Positions 16,748-24,167 of a stretch of 38,033 nt of DNA are shown piece after piece. This stretch comes from Streptomyces oceani (GTDB lineage: Bacteria; Actinomycetota; Actinomycetes; Streptomycetales; Streptomycetaceae), in the NCBI RefSeq assembly GCF_001751245.1, contig NZ_LJGU01000127.1, positions 496,565 through 534,597 on the forward strand. Reading direction: 5' to 3'. Under the pieces are notes generated by a model. The model had not been told where the DNA came from. It did not search any database and was given only the letters and a program-made list of their open reading frames with translations. A program made the translations under genes and the position numbers. How positions within the stretch are numbered: position 1 is the stretch's first letter; each line of letters opens with the position of its first letter.

Positions 16748-18171
16748 TGCCCGATGACTCCGCCCGCACCTTCCCCGACCGGTTCGTCTGGGGCACCTCG
16801 ACCGCCGCCTACCAGATCGAGGGAGCCGTCACCGAGGACGGACGTACGCCCTCCATCTGGGACACCTTCTCGCACACGCCCGGCACGGTGCACGCCGGCG
16901 ACACCGGCGACACGGCCTGCGACCACTACCACCGCATGCCCGCGGACGTCGCCCTGATGTCCCAACTGGGGATGACCGGCTACCGGTTCTCCGTGTCGTG
17001 GCCGCGGGTCCAACCCACCGGGCGCGGTCCCGCCGTGCAACGCGGCCTGGACTTCTACCGCTCACTGGTCGACGAACTGCTGGCGCACGACATCACGCCG
17101 ATGCTCACCCTCTACCACTGGGACCTCCCCCAGGAGTTGGAGGACACCGGAGGCTGGCCCGTACGGGACACGGCGTCCCGGTTCGCGGACTACGCCCGGC
17201 TGGTCGCCGACGCGCTGGGCGACCGCGTCGAGATGTGGACCACGCTCAACGAGCCCTGGTGCAGCGCCTTCCTCGGCTACGCCTCCGGCGTGCACGCCCC
17301 CGGCCGTACGGACCCGGTCGCCGCCCTGCGCGCCGCGCACCACCTGAACCTGGCGCACGGCCTGGCGACCCAGGCGCTGCGGGCCGCGCTGCCCTCCCGC
17401 GCGCGGCTGTCCGTGAGCCTCAACCCGGCGCTGGTACGGCCGCGTACGGACAGCGCCGCCGACCGGGACGCCGCTCGTCGGATCGACGCGCTGGCCAACC
17501 GGGTGTTCACCGGGCCGATGCTGCGGGCGCGCTACGACGACGACCTGCTGGCGGACACCGCCCGGCTCACCGACTGGTCCTTCGTCCAGGAGGGCGACAC
17601 CGCGATCGCCGCACAACCGCTGGACGCGGTCTGCCTGAACTACTACACGCCGTCCGTGGTGTCCGCCGCACCGGAGGGCGAGGACGCCGAGCGCCGGGAC
17701 GGCCACGGAGCCAGCAGCCACTCCCCCTGGCCCGCGGCCGAGCGAGTGGCCTTCCACCAACCGCCGGGCGAGCAGACCGCGATGGGTTGGACCGTCGACC
17801 CCTCCGGGCTCACCGAACTGCTGCTGCGCTTCTCCCGCGAGGCGCCCGACCTGGCGCTGTACGTCACCGAGAACGGGGCGGCGTACGAGGACAAGCCGGA
17901 GGAGGACGGCCGGGTGCACGACCCGGAACGGGTCTCCTACCTCCGGCAGCACCTCGCCGCGGTGCACGACGCGCTGCGTGCCGGCGTCGACGTGCGGGGC
18001 TACTTCCTGTGGTCCCTACTGGACAACTTCGAGTGGGCGTACGGCTACAGTCGGCGCTTCGGCATCGTACGCGTCGACTACGACACCCAGGCGCGCATCC
18101 CGAAGGCGAGCGCGGACTGGTACGCCCAGCTGGCCCGAACGGGGCGGCTGCCGGCGACACCGGAGCGGTAG
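16747..18171 (+). CDS. bglC: GH1 beta-glucosidase (intracellular cellobiase)
   Basis: This 474-residue glycoside hydrolase family 1 enzyme should hydrolyse imported cellobiose to glucose in the cytoplasm. [18 protein letters not shown] is the classic N-terminal GH1 signature. The acid/base is E169 in TLNEPW and the nucleophile is E375 in [27 protein letters not shown] forms the C-terminal substrate-site motif. Length fits the family and there is no signal peptide. The ATG at 16747 is chosen because GH1 homology begins ten residues later and GGGAG lies 7 nt upstream. It follows cebG after 191 bp and has its own near-perfect CebR operator, so it is co-induced with the transporter. Confidence 0.95.
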   Translation: MPDDSARTFPDRFVWGTSTAAYQIEGAVTEDGRTPSIWDTFSHTPGTVHAGDTGDTACDHYHRMPADVALMSQLGMTGYRFSVSWPRVQPTGRGPAVQRGLDFYRSLVDELLAHDITPMLTLYHWDLPQELEDTGGWPVRDTASRFADYARLVADALGDRVEMWTTLNEPWCSAFLGYASGVHAPGRTDPVAALRAAHHLNLAHGLATQALRAALPSRARLSVSLNPALVRPRTDSAADRDAARRIDALANRVFTGPMLRARYDDDLLADTARLTDWSFVQEGDTAIAAQPLDAVCLNYYTPSVVSAAPEGEDAERRDGHGASSHSPWPAAERVAFHQPPGEQTAMGWTVDPSGLTELLLRFSREAPDLALYVTENGAAYEDKPEEDGRVHDPERVSYLRQHLAAVHDALRAGVDVRGYFLWSLLDNFEWAYGYSRRFGIVRVDYDTQARIPKASADWYAQLARTGRLPATPER

Positions 18172-18255
18172 CGCGTGCCGAGCGCCACCTCGCGGGCCAC
18201 ACCGAGGGGCGCACCAGAGGTTGGGCCGTGCCGGGAGCCGTACCGTGACTCAGGT

Positions 18256-19200
18256 CTACGTACCCCGCGGCCCCTCCTCCGGAGGCGCGGGTGAGGCGAT
18301 CGCGGTGGCGTCGGTGACCGGGCGGGCGCCGGCTACGAAGTCGACGAGGCAGCCACCGTGTTCCAGCCGCCCGTGGTGCGGGTCCGTCGCGGTGCGTCGG
18401 GTCAGCTCGGCGAGCGGCAGCGGCGCGTTCGCGCCCAGCAGCACCGCGTTGCCGTACCGCCGGCCTCGCAACACGGCGGGATCGGCGAGCAGGCACAGCT
18501 GCTCGAACACCTCGCGGGCGGTGGCGATCTGCCCCCGGAGGTACGCCAACGGCACGCCGCCACCGCCCCGTACGGGACCGTCGGTGAGGTTGGCCGCGTA
18601 CCACCCGCCCGGGCACAGCGTGCGACGGGCCTCGGTCAGGAACTCGACGCTGCTCAGCTGGGGCGGTGTGCGGGCACCCCGGAACACGTCGCAGATCAGC
18701 AGGTCAGCCCAGCCGTCCGGGACCCTGCTGAGACCGGCGCGCGCGTCCACGACGCGCACCCGGATGCGACTGCCACCGGGCAACGGCAGTTCGCGGCGTA
18801 CGAACTCGACCAGTGCGCCGTCCAGTTCCAGCACCTGCTGGGTCGAACGCGGCCGGGTGGCGGCGGTGTAGCGGGCCAGAGTCAGCGCGCCCCCACCGAG
18901 GTGAAGGACACGCACGGGGCGTTGCTCGAGGGCGACCAGGTCGAGGATGTGCCCCAGCCGGCGCTGGTAGGCGAAGTCCAGATACCCCGGGTCGTCCAGG
19001 TCCACGTACGACTGCGGGGCTCCGTCCAGGAACAGCGTGTAGCCCCGTGCCCGCTCCGGGTCCGGCCACAGCTGAGCCGTACCGCCGTCGACCGGGGCGC
19101 TCGGCGCCTCCCGGCGCTGCCGGGTACGCCGCTGTGCCCGGCCCGCGGCCTCCGCTGCCCGGCCCGCGGCCTCTGAGCGCCTCCCCTTCTTCCTCGCCAC
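18256..19200 (-). CDS. Spermidine-synthase-like protein (class I methyltransferase fold)
   Basis: This 314-residue protein starts at GTG 19200 behind GGGGCGG. The first 35 residues are basic and contain a 7-residue repeat, EAAGRA. The rest resembles the spermidine synthase fold: YVDLDDPGYLDFAYQRRLG, the nucleotide-binding glycine motif RVLHLGGGALTLARY, the acidic QVLELDGALVE, and DLLICDVFRGARTPPQLSS. Actinomycetes carry many such proteins whose substrate is not known; true polyamine synthesis is not shown here. It is convergent with bglC, 84 bp apart, and has no obvious operon partner. The 3' end has a hairpin-forming CCTCCTCCGGAGG within the coding region. Confidence 0.8.
   Translation of the reverse strand: MARKKGRRSEAAGRAAEAAGRAQRRTRQRREAPSAPVDGGTAQLWPDPERARGYTLFLDGAPQSYVDLDDPGYLDFAYQRRLGHILDLVALEQRPVRVLHLGGGALTLARYTAATRPRSTQQVLELDGALVEFVRRELPLPGGSRIRVRVVDARAGLSRVPDGWADLLICDVFRGARTPPQLSSVEFLTEARRTLCPGGWYAANLTDGPVRGGGGVPLAYLRGQIATAREVFEQLCLLADPAVLRGRRYGNAVLLGANAPLPLAELTRRTATDPHHGRLEHGGCLVDFVAGARPVTDATAIASPAPPEEGPRGT
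19135..19173. repeat. 21-bp tandem duplication inside the spermidine-synthase-like gene
   Basis: An identical 18-base unit occurs at 19135-19152 and 19156-19173, 21 bp apart. It encodes a repeated seven-residue segment (EAAGRAx) in the basic N-terminal tail. The number of copies could vary between strains. Confidence 0.75.
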
Positions 19201-19297
19201 GCGTCCGCCCCATGTCGCCGCCCTGTCGTCACCCGACCATTATCGGCCACGGCGGCGAGCCGCGACGCGGTGGTCGGCCCGATGACCAGTCCGGCGG

Positions 19298-19729
19298 TCA
19301 GCCGCAGCGGTCGACCGCCTCGATCGTACGAGCCGCCTCCCCCAGGGCCGCACGCAGTCGCGCGGGCTCGGTGGCCGAGACCCAGGCGCCCTCCGGAGGC
19401 ACCAGCCAACGGGTGCCGGAGACCGGCGGCTCGATCCGGGGCCGGGCCGCCCACCCGTACGTCTCGGTGCACGCGCTGCCCGGCAGATCCCAGCCGACCG
19501 CGGTGCCAGCCGGCACCAGGAAACCGAGCGTGTCACAGGCGCCGTCATGCAGCACCGGCCCGACGCGCTCCCGCAACCGCAGGATGTCCACGGCCTCCAG
19601 GCCCTGCCGTGCCGGCACGGTCACCAGGTCGCAGGGCTCCCTGGCGGTTCGCGCGCTGCTGGCTCGCGGGCTGAACGGCGGACGGGTGGAAGGCCCGTGC
19701 CGGACAGGTGCGTTGTCGGTGTCCGGCAT
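19298..19729 (-). CDS. Conserved hypothetical protein, possibly prim-pol-like
   Basis: This 143-residue protein starts at ATG 19729 with GGGAGG 7 nt upstream. An in-frame TTG at 19789 is rejected because it falls in the -35 box of the likely promoter. The N-terminal 35 residues look disordered. The core includes GPVLHDGACDTLGFLVPAGTAVGWDLPG, followed by GTRWLVPPEG and an Ala-rich last helix, ARLRAALGEAARTIEAVDRC. I recall small Streptomyces proteins with this pattern; some are labelled bifunctional DNA primase/polymerase, but no catalytic residues can be named here. It is divergent from the XRE/TPR regulator and shares a 188-bp control region with it, so the two may be functionally linked. 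Confidence 0.7.
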   Translation of the reverse strand: MPDTDNAPVRHGPSTRPPFSPRASSARTAREPCDLVTVPARQGLEAVDILRLRERVGPVLHDGACDTLGFLVPAGTAVGWDLPGSACTETYGWAARPRIEPPVSGTRWLVPPEGAWVSATEPARLRAALGEAARTIEAVDRCG

Positions 19730-19759
19730 CAGGACGCCTCCCACCTTCTGGACAGTCGA

Positions 19760-19789
19760 TGTATCGAGTACAACGCGGATCGGCGTCAA
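19760..19789 (-). promoter_or_regulatory. Likely promoter of the small hypothetical gene
   Basis: Read on the minus strand, TTGACG (19784-19789) and GATACA (19760-19765) are separated by 18 bp. They lie about 30 nt upstream of the ATG at 19729. The -35 is close to consensus; the -10 is a weaker match. Confidence 0.4.
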
Positions 19790-19877
19790 CAGCTACGGCT
19801 GCGGAACGCTGCAAAGGATGGCACTTCATGGCGGATCGCGGGAGAGATTTCCGGTTTGTAGGCAATTTATGCGCGAA

Positions 19878-19889
19878 CAGCACGTGCTG
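19878..19889. promoter_or_regulatory. 12-bp perfect palindrome upstream of the XRE/TPR regulator
   Basis: CAGCACGTGCTG is a perfect palindrome 28 nt before the regulator's ATG, in the region shared with the divergent hypothetical gene. A second short symmetry, CCCGG-6-CCGGG, lies between it and the start. Either could be an autoregulatory operator. No known regulator was matched. Confidence 0.45.
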
Positions 19890-19917
19890 GGGTCATCACA
19901 CCCGGTACGGTCCGGGC

Positions 19918-21453
19918 ATGGCGTCGTCACCATCTACGTCACCGGGTCCCTCGCACGGACCCAACACGGCCTTCCGAGAGCTGCGTGGCGGGCTCTCGCC
20001 CGGCGAGTTCGCCTCAGCCGTGCGCAGATCGGCACGGGCGATCGGCGAACGAGTCTCCTGCGACGCCCGTTACATCGGGCGCGTGGAATCCGGCGAGATC
20101 CGGTGTCCCAACTACGCCTACGCGCGCGTCTTCCTGTACATGTTCCCGAACCACACGCTCGCCGACATGGGCTTCGCCCCCCGTGCGACCGTGCGCGGGC
20201 GCCCTGGCCCTGGCTCGGGCTCGGGTCCAAGCCAGGGCCAGGGCCAGGACCAGGGCCAGGGCCAGGGCCAGGGCCAGGGCCAGACGGAGCGTACGGAGGA
20301 CGGCAGCCTGACCGGCGACACCGAGCCCGCCGGTCAGGCCGAAGGCCCGCCGCCCGTACGTCCGTTGACCACCCGATTCCGCTGTCCGGCAGCACACCCG
20401 CACACCGAACCACCCGCGAACCACGAGGAGAGCGACGTGCTACGTCGCGCGTTCATGACCGGCGGCCCGGCCGCCGCGTTCGCCACCGTCACGCTGCCGG
20501 AGAGCGCCGGAGCCGCGCCGGTCGACCCCGCCCCCACACGCACGTCACCGCACAGCGGGGCCGGACGGCACGAGGCGGCCGCCGTTGAGGAAGCCGTGCG
20601 GCGTATCCGACTGTTGGACGACCGGCACGGCGCGGACGACCTCTACCAGCACGCGGGAGATTCGCTGCGCGCCGCGTACGAGTTGCTGGACCGGGGTGCA
20701 AGCCGGCCCACCATCGACCGGCGTCTGCACGCCGGTGCCGGTGAACTCGCCATCTCGGTGGGCTGGCTGGCGCACGACTCCGGGCGCTTCTCGGACGCCC
20801 GCTCGCACTACGCCGAGGCGCTGGCCACCGCGCGTGTGGCGGGCGATACGGCCCTCGAGGCACACGCCTTCTGCAACACCGCCTTCCTCGCGCGGGACGC
20901 CGGCCGGCACCGGGAGGCCGTACGGGCCGCGCAGGCGGGACAGCACGCGGCGGCCTCGCTGGACTCGGCTCGGCTGCGGAGCCTGTTGATCCTGCGGGAG
21001 GCCGGTGGTTGGGCCGGCATGCAGGACCGCAACTGCTGTGCGGAGGCGCTCTCCAGGGCCCATGTGTGGTTCGCCCGCGGCGCCTCGGACACCGACCCCG
21101 CCTGGATGAGCTTCTTCGGCGAGGCGGAGCTCGAAGGACTGGAGGCTCAGTGCTGGGCGGCGCTACGGGACTGGGACCGGGCGACGGCTCACGCGCGCCG
21201 GGCGATCGACCTACAGGAGTCGCAGTTCGTACGGAACCGCGCGCTGTTCACCGCCGAGTTGGCCGGTGAGCTGGCGGCGCGGGGGGAACCGGAGGAGGCG
21301 GCGACGACCGCTCGACAGGCACAGGACCTGCTGGGGCCGGTACGCTCCGCCCGGATTAGGGGGATGCTCGACGAGACGGCACGCCGACTCGAGGCGTACC
21401 GCGGAGAGCCCGGGGTGGCGGACTTCCTGGACCGGCGCCCACCGAGAACCTGA
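19918..21453 (+). CDS. XRE-family transcriptional regulator with TPR-like C-terminal domain
   Basis: This 511-residue protein starts at ATG 19918; the open frame extends upstream, but the HTH region begins about 15 residues after this Met. Residues 15-85 are helix-turn-helix-like (FRELRGGLSPGEFASAVRRS, then YIGRVESGEIRCPNYAYAR). Residues 106-122 are a Gln-Gly repeat encoded by a hexanucleotide array. Near 176 is RRAFMTGG followed by an Ala-rich hydrophobic stretch, which resembles a Tat signal but is internal. Residues 215-500 are Ala-rich paired helices of TPR type (GRFSDARSHYAEALATARVAG, GRHREAVRAAQAG). Streptomyces has many such regulators, some of which affect development and antibiotic production. 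The target and ligand are unknown. No good ribosome site is visible, so translation may be leaderless. Confidence 0.85.
   Translation: MASSPSTSPGPSHGPNTAFRELRGGLSPGEFASAVRRSARAIGERVSCDARYIGRVESGEIRCPNYAYARVFLYMFPNHTLADMGFAPRATVRGRPGPGSGSGPSQGQGQDQGQGQGQGQGQTERTEDGSLTGDTEPAGQAEGPPPVRPLTTRFRCPAAHPHTEPPANHEESDVLRRAFMTGGPAAAFATVTLPESAGAAPVDPAPTRTSPHSGAGRHEAAAVEEAVRRIRLLDDRHGADDLYQHAGDSLRAAYELLDRGASRPTIDRRLHAGAGELAISVGWLAHDSGRFSDARSHYAEALATARVAGDTALEAHAFCNTAFLARDAGRHREAVRAAQAGQHAAASLDSARLRSLLILREAGGWAGMQDRNCCAEALSRAHVWFARGASDTDPAWMSFFGEAELEGLEAQCWAALRDWDRATAHARRAIDLQESQFVRNRALFTAELAGELAARGEPEEAATTARQAQDLLGPVRSARIRGMLDETARRLEAYRGEPGVADFLDRRPPRT
20233..20280 (+). repeat. Hexanucleotide tandem repeat (CAGGGC) x8
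   Basis: Eight units of CAGGGC run without interruption; the third reads CAGGAC. The unit is in frame and encodes Gln-Gly dipeptides (one Gln-Asp) in the linker between the HTH and TPR-like parts of the regulator. Such arrays change copy number by slippage, and any change would keep the reading frame. Confidence 0.95.
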
Positions 21454-21486
21454 CCACTGAACCGGCGTCCCCGATACCCCCGCTCG

Positions 21487-21536
21487 CACCGGCCGGGCAC
21501 ACGCGCGGTCAGCGACGCGCGTCTGCCCGGCCGGTG
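21487..21536. terminator. Bidirectional terminator between converging genes, overlapping a coding end
   Basis: CACCGGCCGGGCA (21487-21499) pairs with TGCCCGGCCGGTG (21524-21536). After one C-C mismatch, ACGCGC pairs with GCGCGT, leaving a 10-nt loop. That gives 19 paired bases. The stop codon of the minus-strand dehydrogenase (21509-21511) lies in the loop, and the regulator ends 33 nt upstream on the other strand. The hairpin can serve both genes. Confidence 0.8.
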
Positions 21537-23158
21537 GTGCCTCTTCGGGTGAGGAACCGGGAGGGCGCGTAACGACCGTTCGGATACTCGGCGTGCAGGC
21601 CACGCAACACCCGAACCACCCAGTCGACCCCCAGCTCGGCCGCCCACTCCAGCGGGCCTCGCGGGTAGTTGGCACCGGACCGCAACGCGGTGTCGATGTC
21701 CTCCGCCGTCGCCACCTGCCGCCCTTCGGCATCCGCCGCGAGGTCCGCGAGCATGGCCACGGTACGGGCGACGATCATCCCGGGCAGCGGGCCCAGCACG
21801 CTGACCTGTTTTCCCAGCGCCTGGAACAGGCCCGCCGCTTCCCTCAGAGCGCCCTCCGACACCCCTTCGGCCGGGGCCAACGCGATCCGGGTGGCCTGTC
21901 GATAGTCCAGCGCCAGGTCGAAGTGGACGTACGGTGACTCCGGCACGCTGCCGTCGGCCAGCCGCAGCCACGCGCCGCCTGGCAGCTCCAGCACGCCCCC
22001 GCCGGGCAGGGTTTCCTCGGCCCCGACCTGCCCGGGCCCGACGTCCCCGCGCCCTGCTATGCCCCGCGATCCTGCTCCGGGCGGCCCCGGATGTGTCGCC
22101 GCTCCGTGCCTCGCCACCTCGGAGGTGCTGCCACACGCGGCGGAGTACCTCACCGGGAGCCCGGCCTCGGCCATCAAGGCGGGCAGGACGGCGGCAGGTC
22201 CGAGGTCGCCGCGAACCGTCACGCTCCGCGGGGCCGGCGCGCTCGGCACGGTGTCCGGTATCGACGACGCCGCGGCGGCTCCGGCCGGCCCGGCCGTCTC
22301 GCCGTGGTCGTACCAGCCGTGACCGGACTTGCGGCCGAGCCGCCCCGACTGCACCAACCGGCACTGCGCGAGCGAGGGGGTGAACTTCGGGTCCTGGAAG
22401 AACGCCTCCCAGACCGAGCGGGTCACCGCCTCGTTGACGTCCTGACCGATGAGGTCGGTCAGTTCGAAGGGCCCCATGCGGAAGCCACCGCTCTCCCGAA
22501 GCACCGCGTCGAGGGTGGCCGGGGTGGCGGCCCGCTCCTCGTACGCCCGGAACGCCTCGGCGTAGAACGGCCGCGCCACCCTGTTCACCAGGAAGCCCGG
22601 GGTGTCGGCACACCGCACCGCCGTCTTGCCCAGGCTGGTGACCAAGCCCCGCGCGCGCTCCGTCACCACCGGATCGGTGCGGAAGCCGCTCACCACCTCC
22701 ACCAGCGGCAGAAGCGGCGCGGGATTGAAGAAGTGCAGGCCGAGACAACGGCCGGGGTGGCGCAGCCCGCCGGCGACTGCGGTGACGGACAGCGAGGAGG
22801 TGTTGGTGGCCAGCAGGCAGTCCGCCGCGACGATGTCCTCCAGAGCGGCGAACAGCCGCTCCTTGGCCTCCGCGCGCTCCACGATCGCTTCCACGACCAG
22901 CCGCACGTCGGCCAGTTCGACCAGCTCACGGGCCGGCGTGAGCCGTCCCACGGCGGCCGCGCGCTCCGCCTCACTCAGCCGCCCCTTCTCCACCAGCCGC
23001 TCCAGGCGCTTGCCGACCGCCTGCACCGCCCGTTCGACGGCGGCGAACTCCGCGTCGTACCACAGCACTTCGTGGCCCGCACCGACAAGCACCTGGGCGA
23101 TGCCCTGGCCCATGGTGCCGGCCCCGACAACGGCCACGCCGCGCACGGCGTCCTCCAT
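21509..23158 (-). CDS. Two-domain 3-hydroxyacyl-CoA dehydrogenase
   Basis: This 549-residue enzyme should oxidise (S)-3-hydroxyacyl-CoA with NAD in beta-oxidation or aromatic-acid degradation. The N-terminal Rossmann domain has VAVVGAGTMGQGIAQ (residues 8-22), NTSSLSVT and the catalytic HFFNPAPLLPLVEV motif. A first C-terminal helical domain follows (DTPGFLVNRVARPFYAEAFR, GPFELTDLIGQD). After a Gly/Ala-rich linker of about 100 residues comes a second, weaker copy (GMIVARTVAMLADLA, GANYPRGPLEWA). It starts at ATG 23158 with GGGAG upstream. About 65 bp before the start is a TetR-type operator, so induction by an acyl-CoA is plausible. No other beta-oxidation gene is adjacent. Confidence 0.92.
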   Translation of the reverse strand: MEDAVRGVAVVGAGTMGQGIAQVLVGAGHEVLWYDAEFAAVERAVQAVGKRLERLVEKGRLSEAERAAAVGRLTPARELVELADVRLVVEAIVERAEAKERLFAALEDIVAADCLLATNTSSLSVTAVAGGLRHPGRCLGLHFFNPAPLLPLVEVVSGFRTDPVVTERARGLVTSLGKTAVRCADTPGFLVNRVARPFYAEAFRAYEERAATPATLDAVLRESGGFRMGPFELTDLIGQDVNEAVTRSVWEAFFQDPKFTPSLAQCRLVQSGRLGRKSGHGWYDHGETAGPAGAAAASSIPDTVPSAPAPRSVTVRGDLGPAAVLPALMAEAGLPVRYSAACGSTSEVARHGAATHPGPPGAGSRGIAGRGDVGPGQVGAEETLPGGGVLELPGGAWLRLADGSVPESPYVHFDLALDYRQATRIALAPAEGVSEGALREAAGLFQALGKQVSVLGPLPGMIVARTVAMLADLAADAEGRQVATAEDIDTALRSGANYPRGPLEWAAELGVDWVVRVLRGLHAEYPNGRYAPSRFLTRRGTTGRADARR

Positions 23159-23222
23159 CGCGACTCCCGCCTCTCGCCTCCGCGTCGTACGCCGGTCGCG
23201 GGAGAGCGCCCACCGCGAAACC

Positions 23223-23238
23223 GACCGATCGTTCGGTC
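23223..23238. promoter_or_regulatory. TetR-type operator upstream of the hydroxyacyl-CoA dehydrogenase
   Basis: GACCGA, TCGT, TCGGTC form an inverted repeat with a 4-nt centre, 64 bp upstream of the dehydrogenase start. CGNNCG-centred ACCG/CGGT palindromes are typical for actinobacterial TetR regulators of fatty-acid and phenylacetate breakdown, such as PaaR-like proteins. No TetR gene is in the window, so the regulator's identity is inferred only by class. Confidence 0.6.
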
Positions 23239-23265
23239 AACGCACTCTAGCCGTCCGGGGTTCCC

Positions 23266-23288
23266 GCGGACCAGGGCCCGCGGTCCGC
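23266..23288 (-). terminator. Terminator-like hairpin after the histidine phosphatase gene
   Basis: GCGGACC (23266-23272) pairs with GGTCCGC (23282-23288) across a 9-nt loop. It lies 62 nt past the phosphatase stop in its direction and upstream of the dehydrogenase promoter region. The stem is short, so this is tentative. Confidence 0.4.
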
Positions 23289-23350
23289 TCGTACGGCCAG
23301 CGGTCGACTCGTACGCCTACCGTCACTCCGCACCGCTGCGTCACGCCGGA

Positions 23351-23968
23351 TCACTCCAAATGGCCGGTGTCGTTCCAGCGCGCCACGGCTGGTACGCCGT
23401 GCGCCCAGCCCAGCACCGAGAGCGAGGCGGGATCGAGCCGCAGGCAGGCGGCGAACCGCGGCTCCTGCCCCAGCCACCGCGCGCCGATCATCCGCAGCAC
23501 GTGACCGTGCGCGAAGAGCACCGCGTCGGGTTCGCCCGCACGTGCCCACCGCACCACCTCGTCGGCGCGCCCGGCCAGCGACGCCATGCTCTCCCCGTCC
23601 TCGACACCGTCCCGCCACAGGAACCAGTCCCCGCCCGCGCGAGCCGCGATCTCCTCGGCGGTCAGACCCTCGTACGCGCCGTAGTCCCACTCCCGCAGTG
23701 CGCCCCACACCCGCGCGCGGTCGCCGAAGCCCGCCAACTCGCAGGTCTCCCGGGCGCGTACGAGCGGACTGGTGCGCACCCGTGCCGCCGGCAGGCCCCG
23801 CCACGGTGTCCGGCGCAGCCGGTCGCCCAGCAGTTCGGCGGCGCGCCGGCCCGCCTCCTCCAAGGGGATGTCGGTGGTGCCGGTGTGCCGTCCGGTCCGG
23901 GACCATTCCGTCCTGCCGTGCCGGACCAGCAGTAGCCGTGCCGGGCTGGAACTCGCCGCCGATGCCAT
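23351..23968 (-). CDS. Histidine phosphatase (phosphoglycerate-mutase superfamily)
   Basis: This 205-residue protein has the catalytic RHG motif in [19 protein letters not shown], the typical [14 protein letters not shown] segment, Glu in [14 protein letters not shown], and the second catalytic His in [17 protein letters not shown]. The phosphohistidine forms on the RHG His. The substrate cannot be told from sequence; relatives act on sugar phosphates, phosphoglycolate or other small phosphoesters. ATG 23968 is chosen because homology begins directly after it; the open frame continues about 250 residues upstream as shadow of the opposite-strand nuclease gene. It is divergent from the nuclease-helicase operon. 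Confidence 0.88.
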   Translation of the reverse strand: MASAASSSPARLLLVRHGRTEWSRTGRHTGTTDIPLEEAGRRAAELLGDRLRRTPWRGLPAARVRTSPLVRARETCELAGFGDRARVWGALREWDYGAYEGLTAEEIAARAGGDWFLWRDGVEDGESMASLAGRADEVVRWARAGEPDAVLFAHGHVLRMIGARWLGQEPRFAACLRLDPASLSVLGWAHGVPAVARWNDTGHLE

Positions 23969-24040
23969 GCGCCCATCCTGACCCGGCGCCCGGTGTCGGA
24001 TCGTCAGCGACCCGGGGCCGACCCACACCCGTGTCCCACA

Positions 24041-24078
24041 CGGTCCGCCGGCCCCGAGCGCGGTCCGCCGGGCCCCGA
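24041..24078. repeat. Tandem direct repeat with 20-bp period upstream of the nuclease-helicase operon
   Basis: CGGTCCGCCGGCCCCGA (24041-24057) is repeated as CGGTCCGCCGGGCCCCGA (24061-24078), with one extra G. The 20-bp spacing puts both copies on the same face of the helix. It ends 89 bp before the nuclease start. This could be a pair of regulator sites; no known motif was matched. Confidence 0.5.
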
Positions 24079-24167
24079 CGTCGGGTCGCACCTCGGCGAA
24101 TGTCGGTGTCGGATGCAAGACTTCCGCGCGTACGCACAACCCCCGTGAGGCGCGCGAGGCCCATCCC

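Noticed and set aside
14965..18171. A 1068-codon open frame spanning cebF, cebG and bglC
   Set aside because: Only its 3' part, from 16747, is bglC in frame. The rest is an off-frame reading of cebF and cebG with Arg/Asp-rich nonsense, typical of high-GC shadows.
20118..20321. A small minus-strand frame encoding Trp-Pro repeats
   Set aside because: It is the complement of the CAGGGC array inside the regulator gene, with no start signal.
22091..23935. A 614-codon plus-strand open frame
   Set aside because: It is antisense to the hydroxyacyl-CoA dehydrogenase and phosphatase genes, both with clear catalytic motifs.
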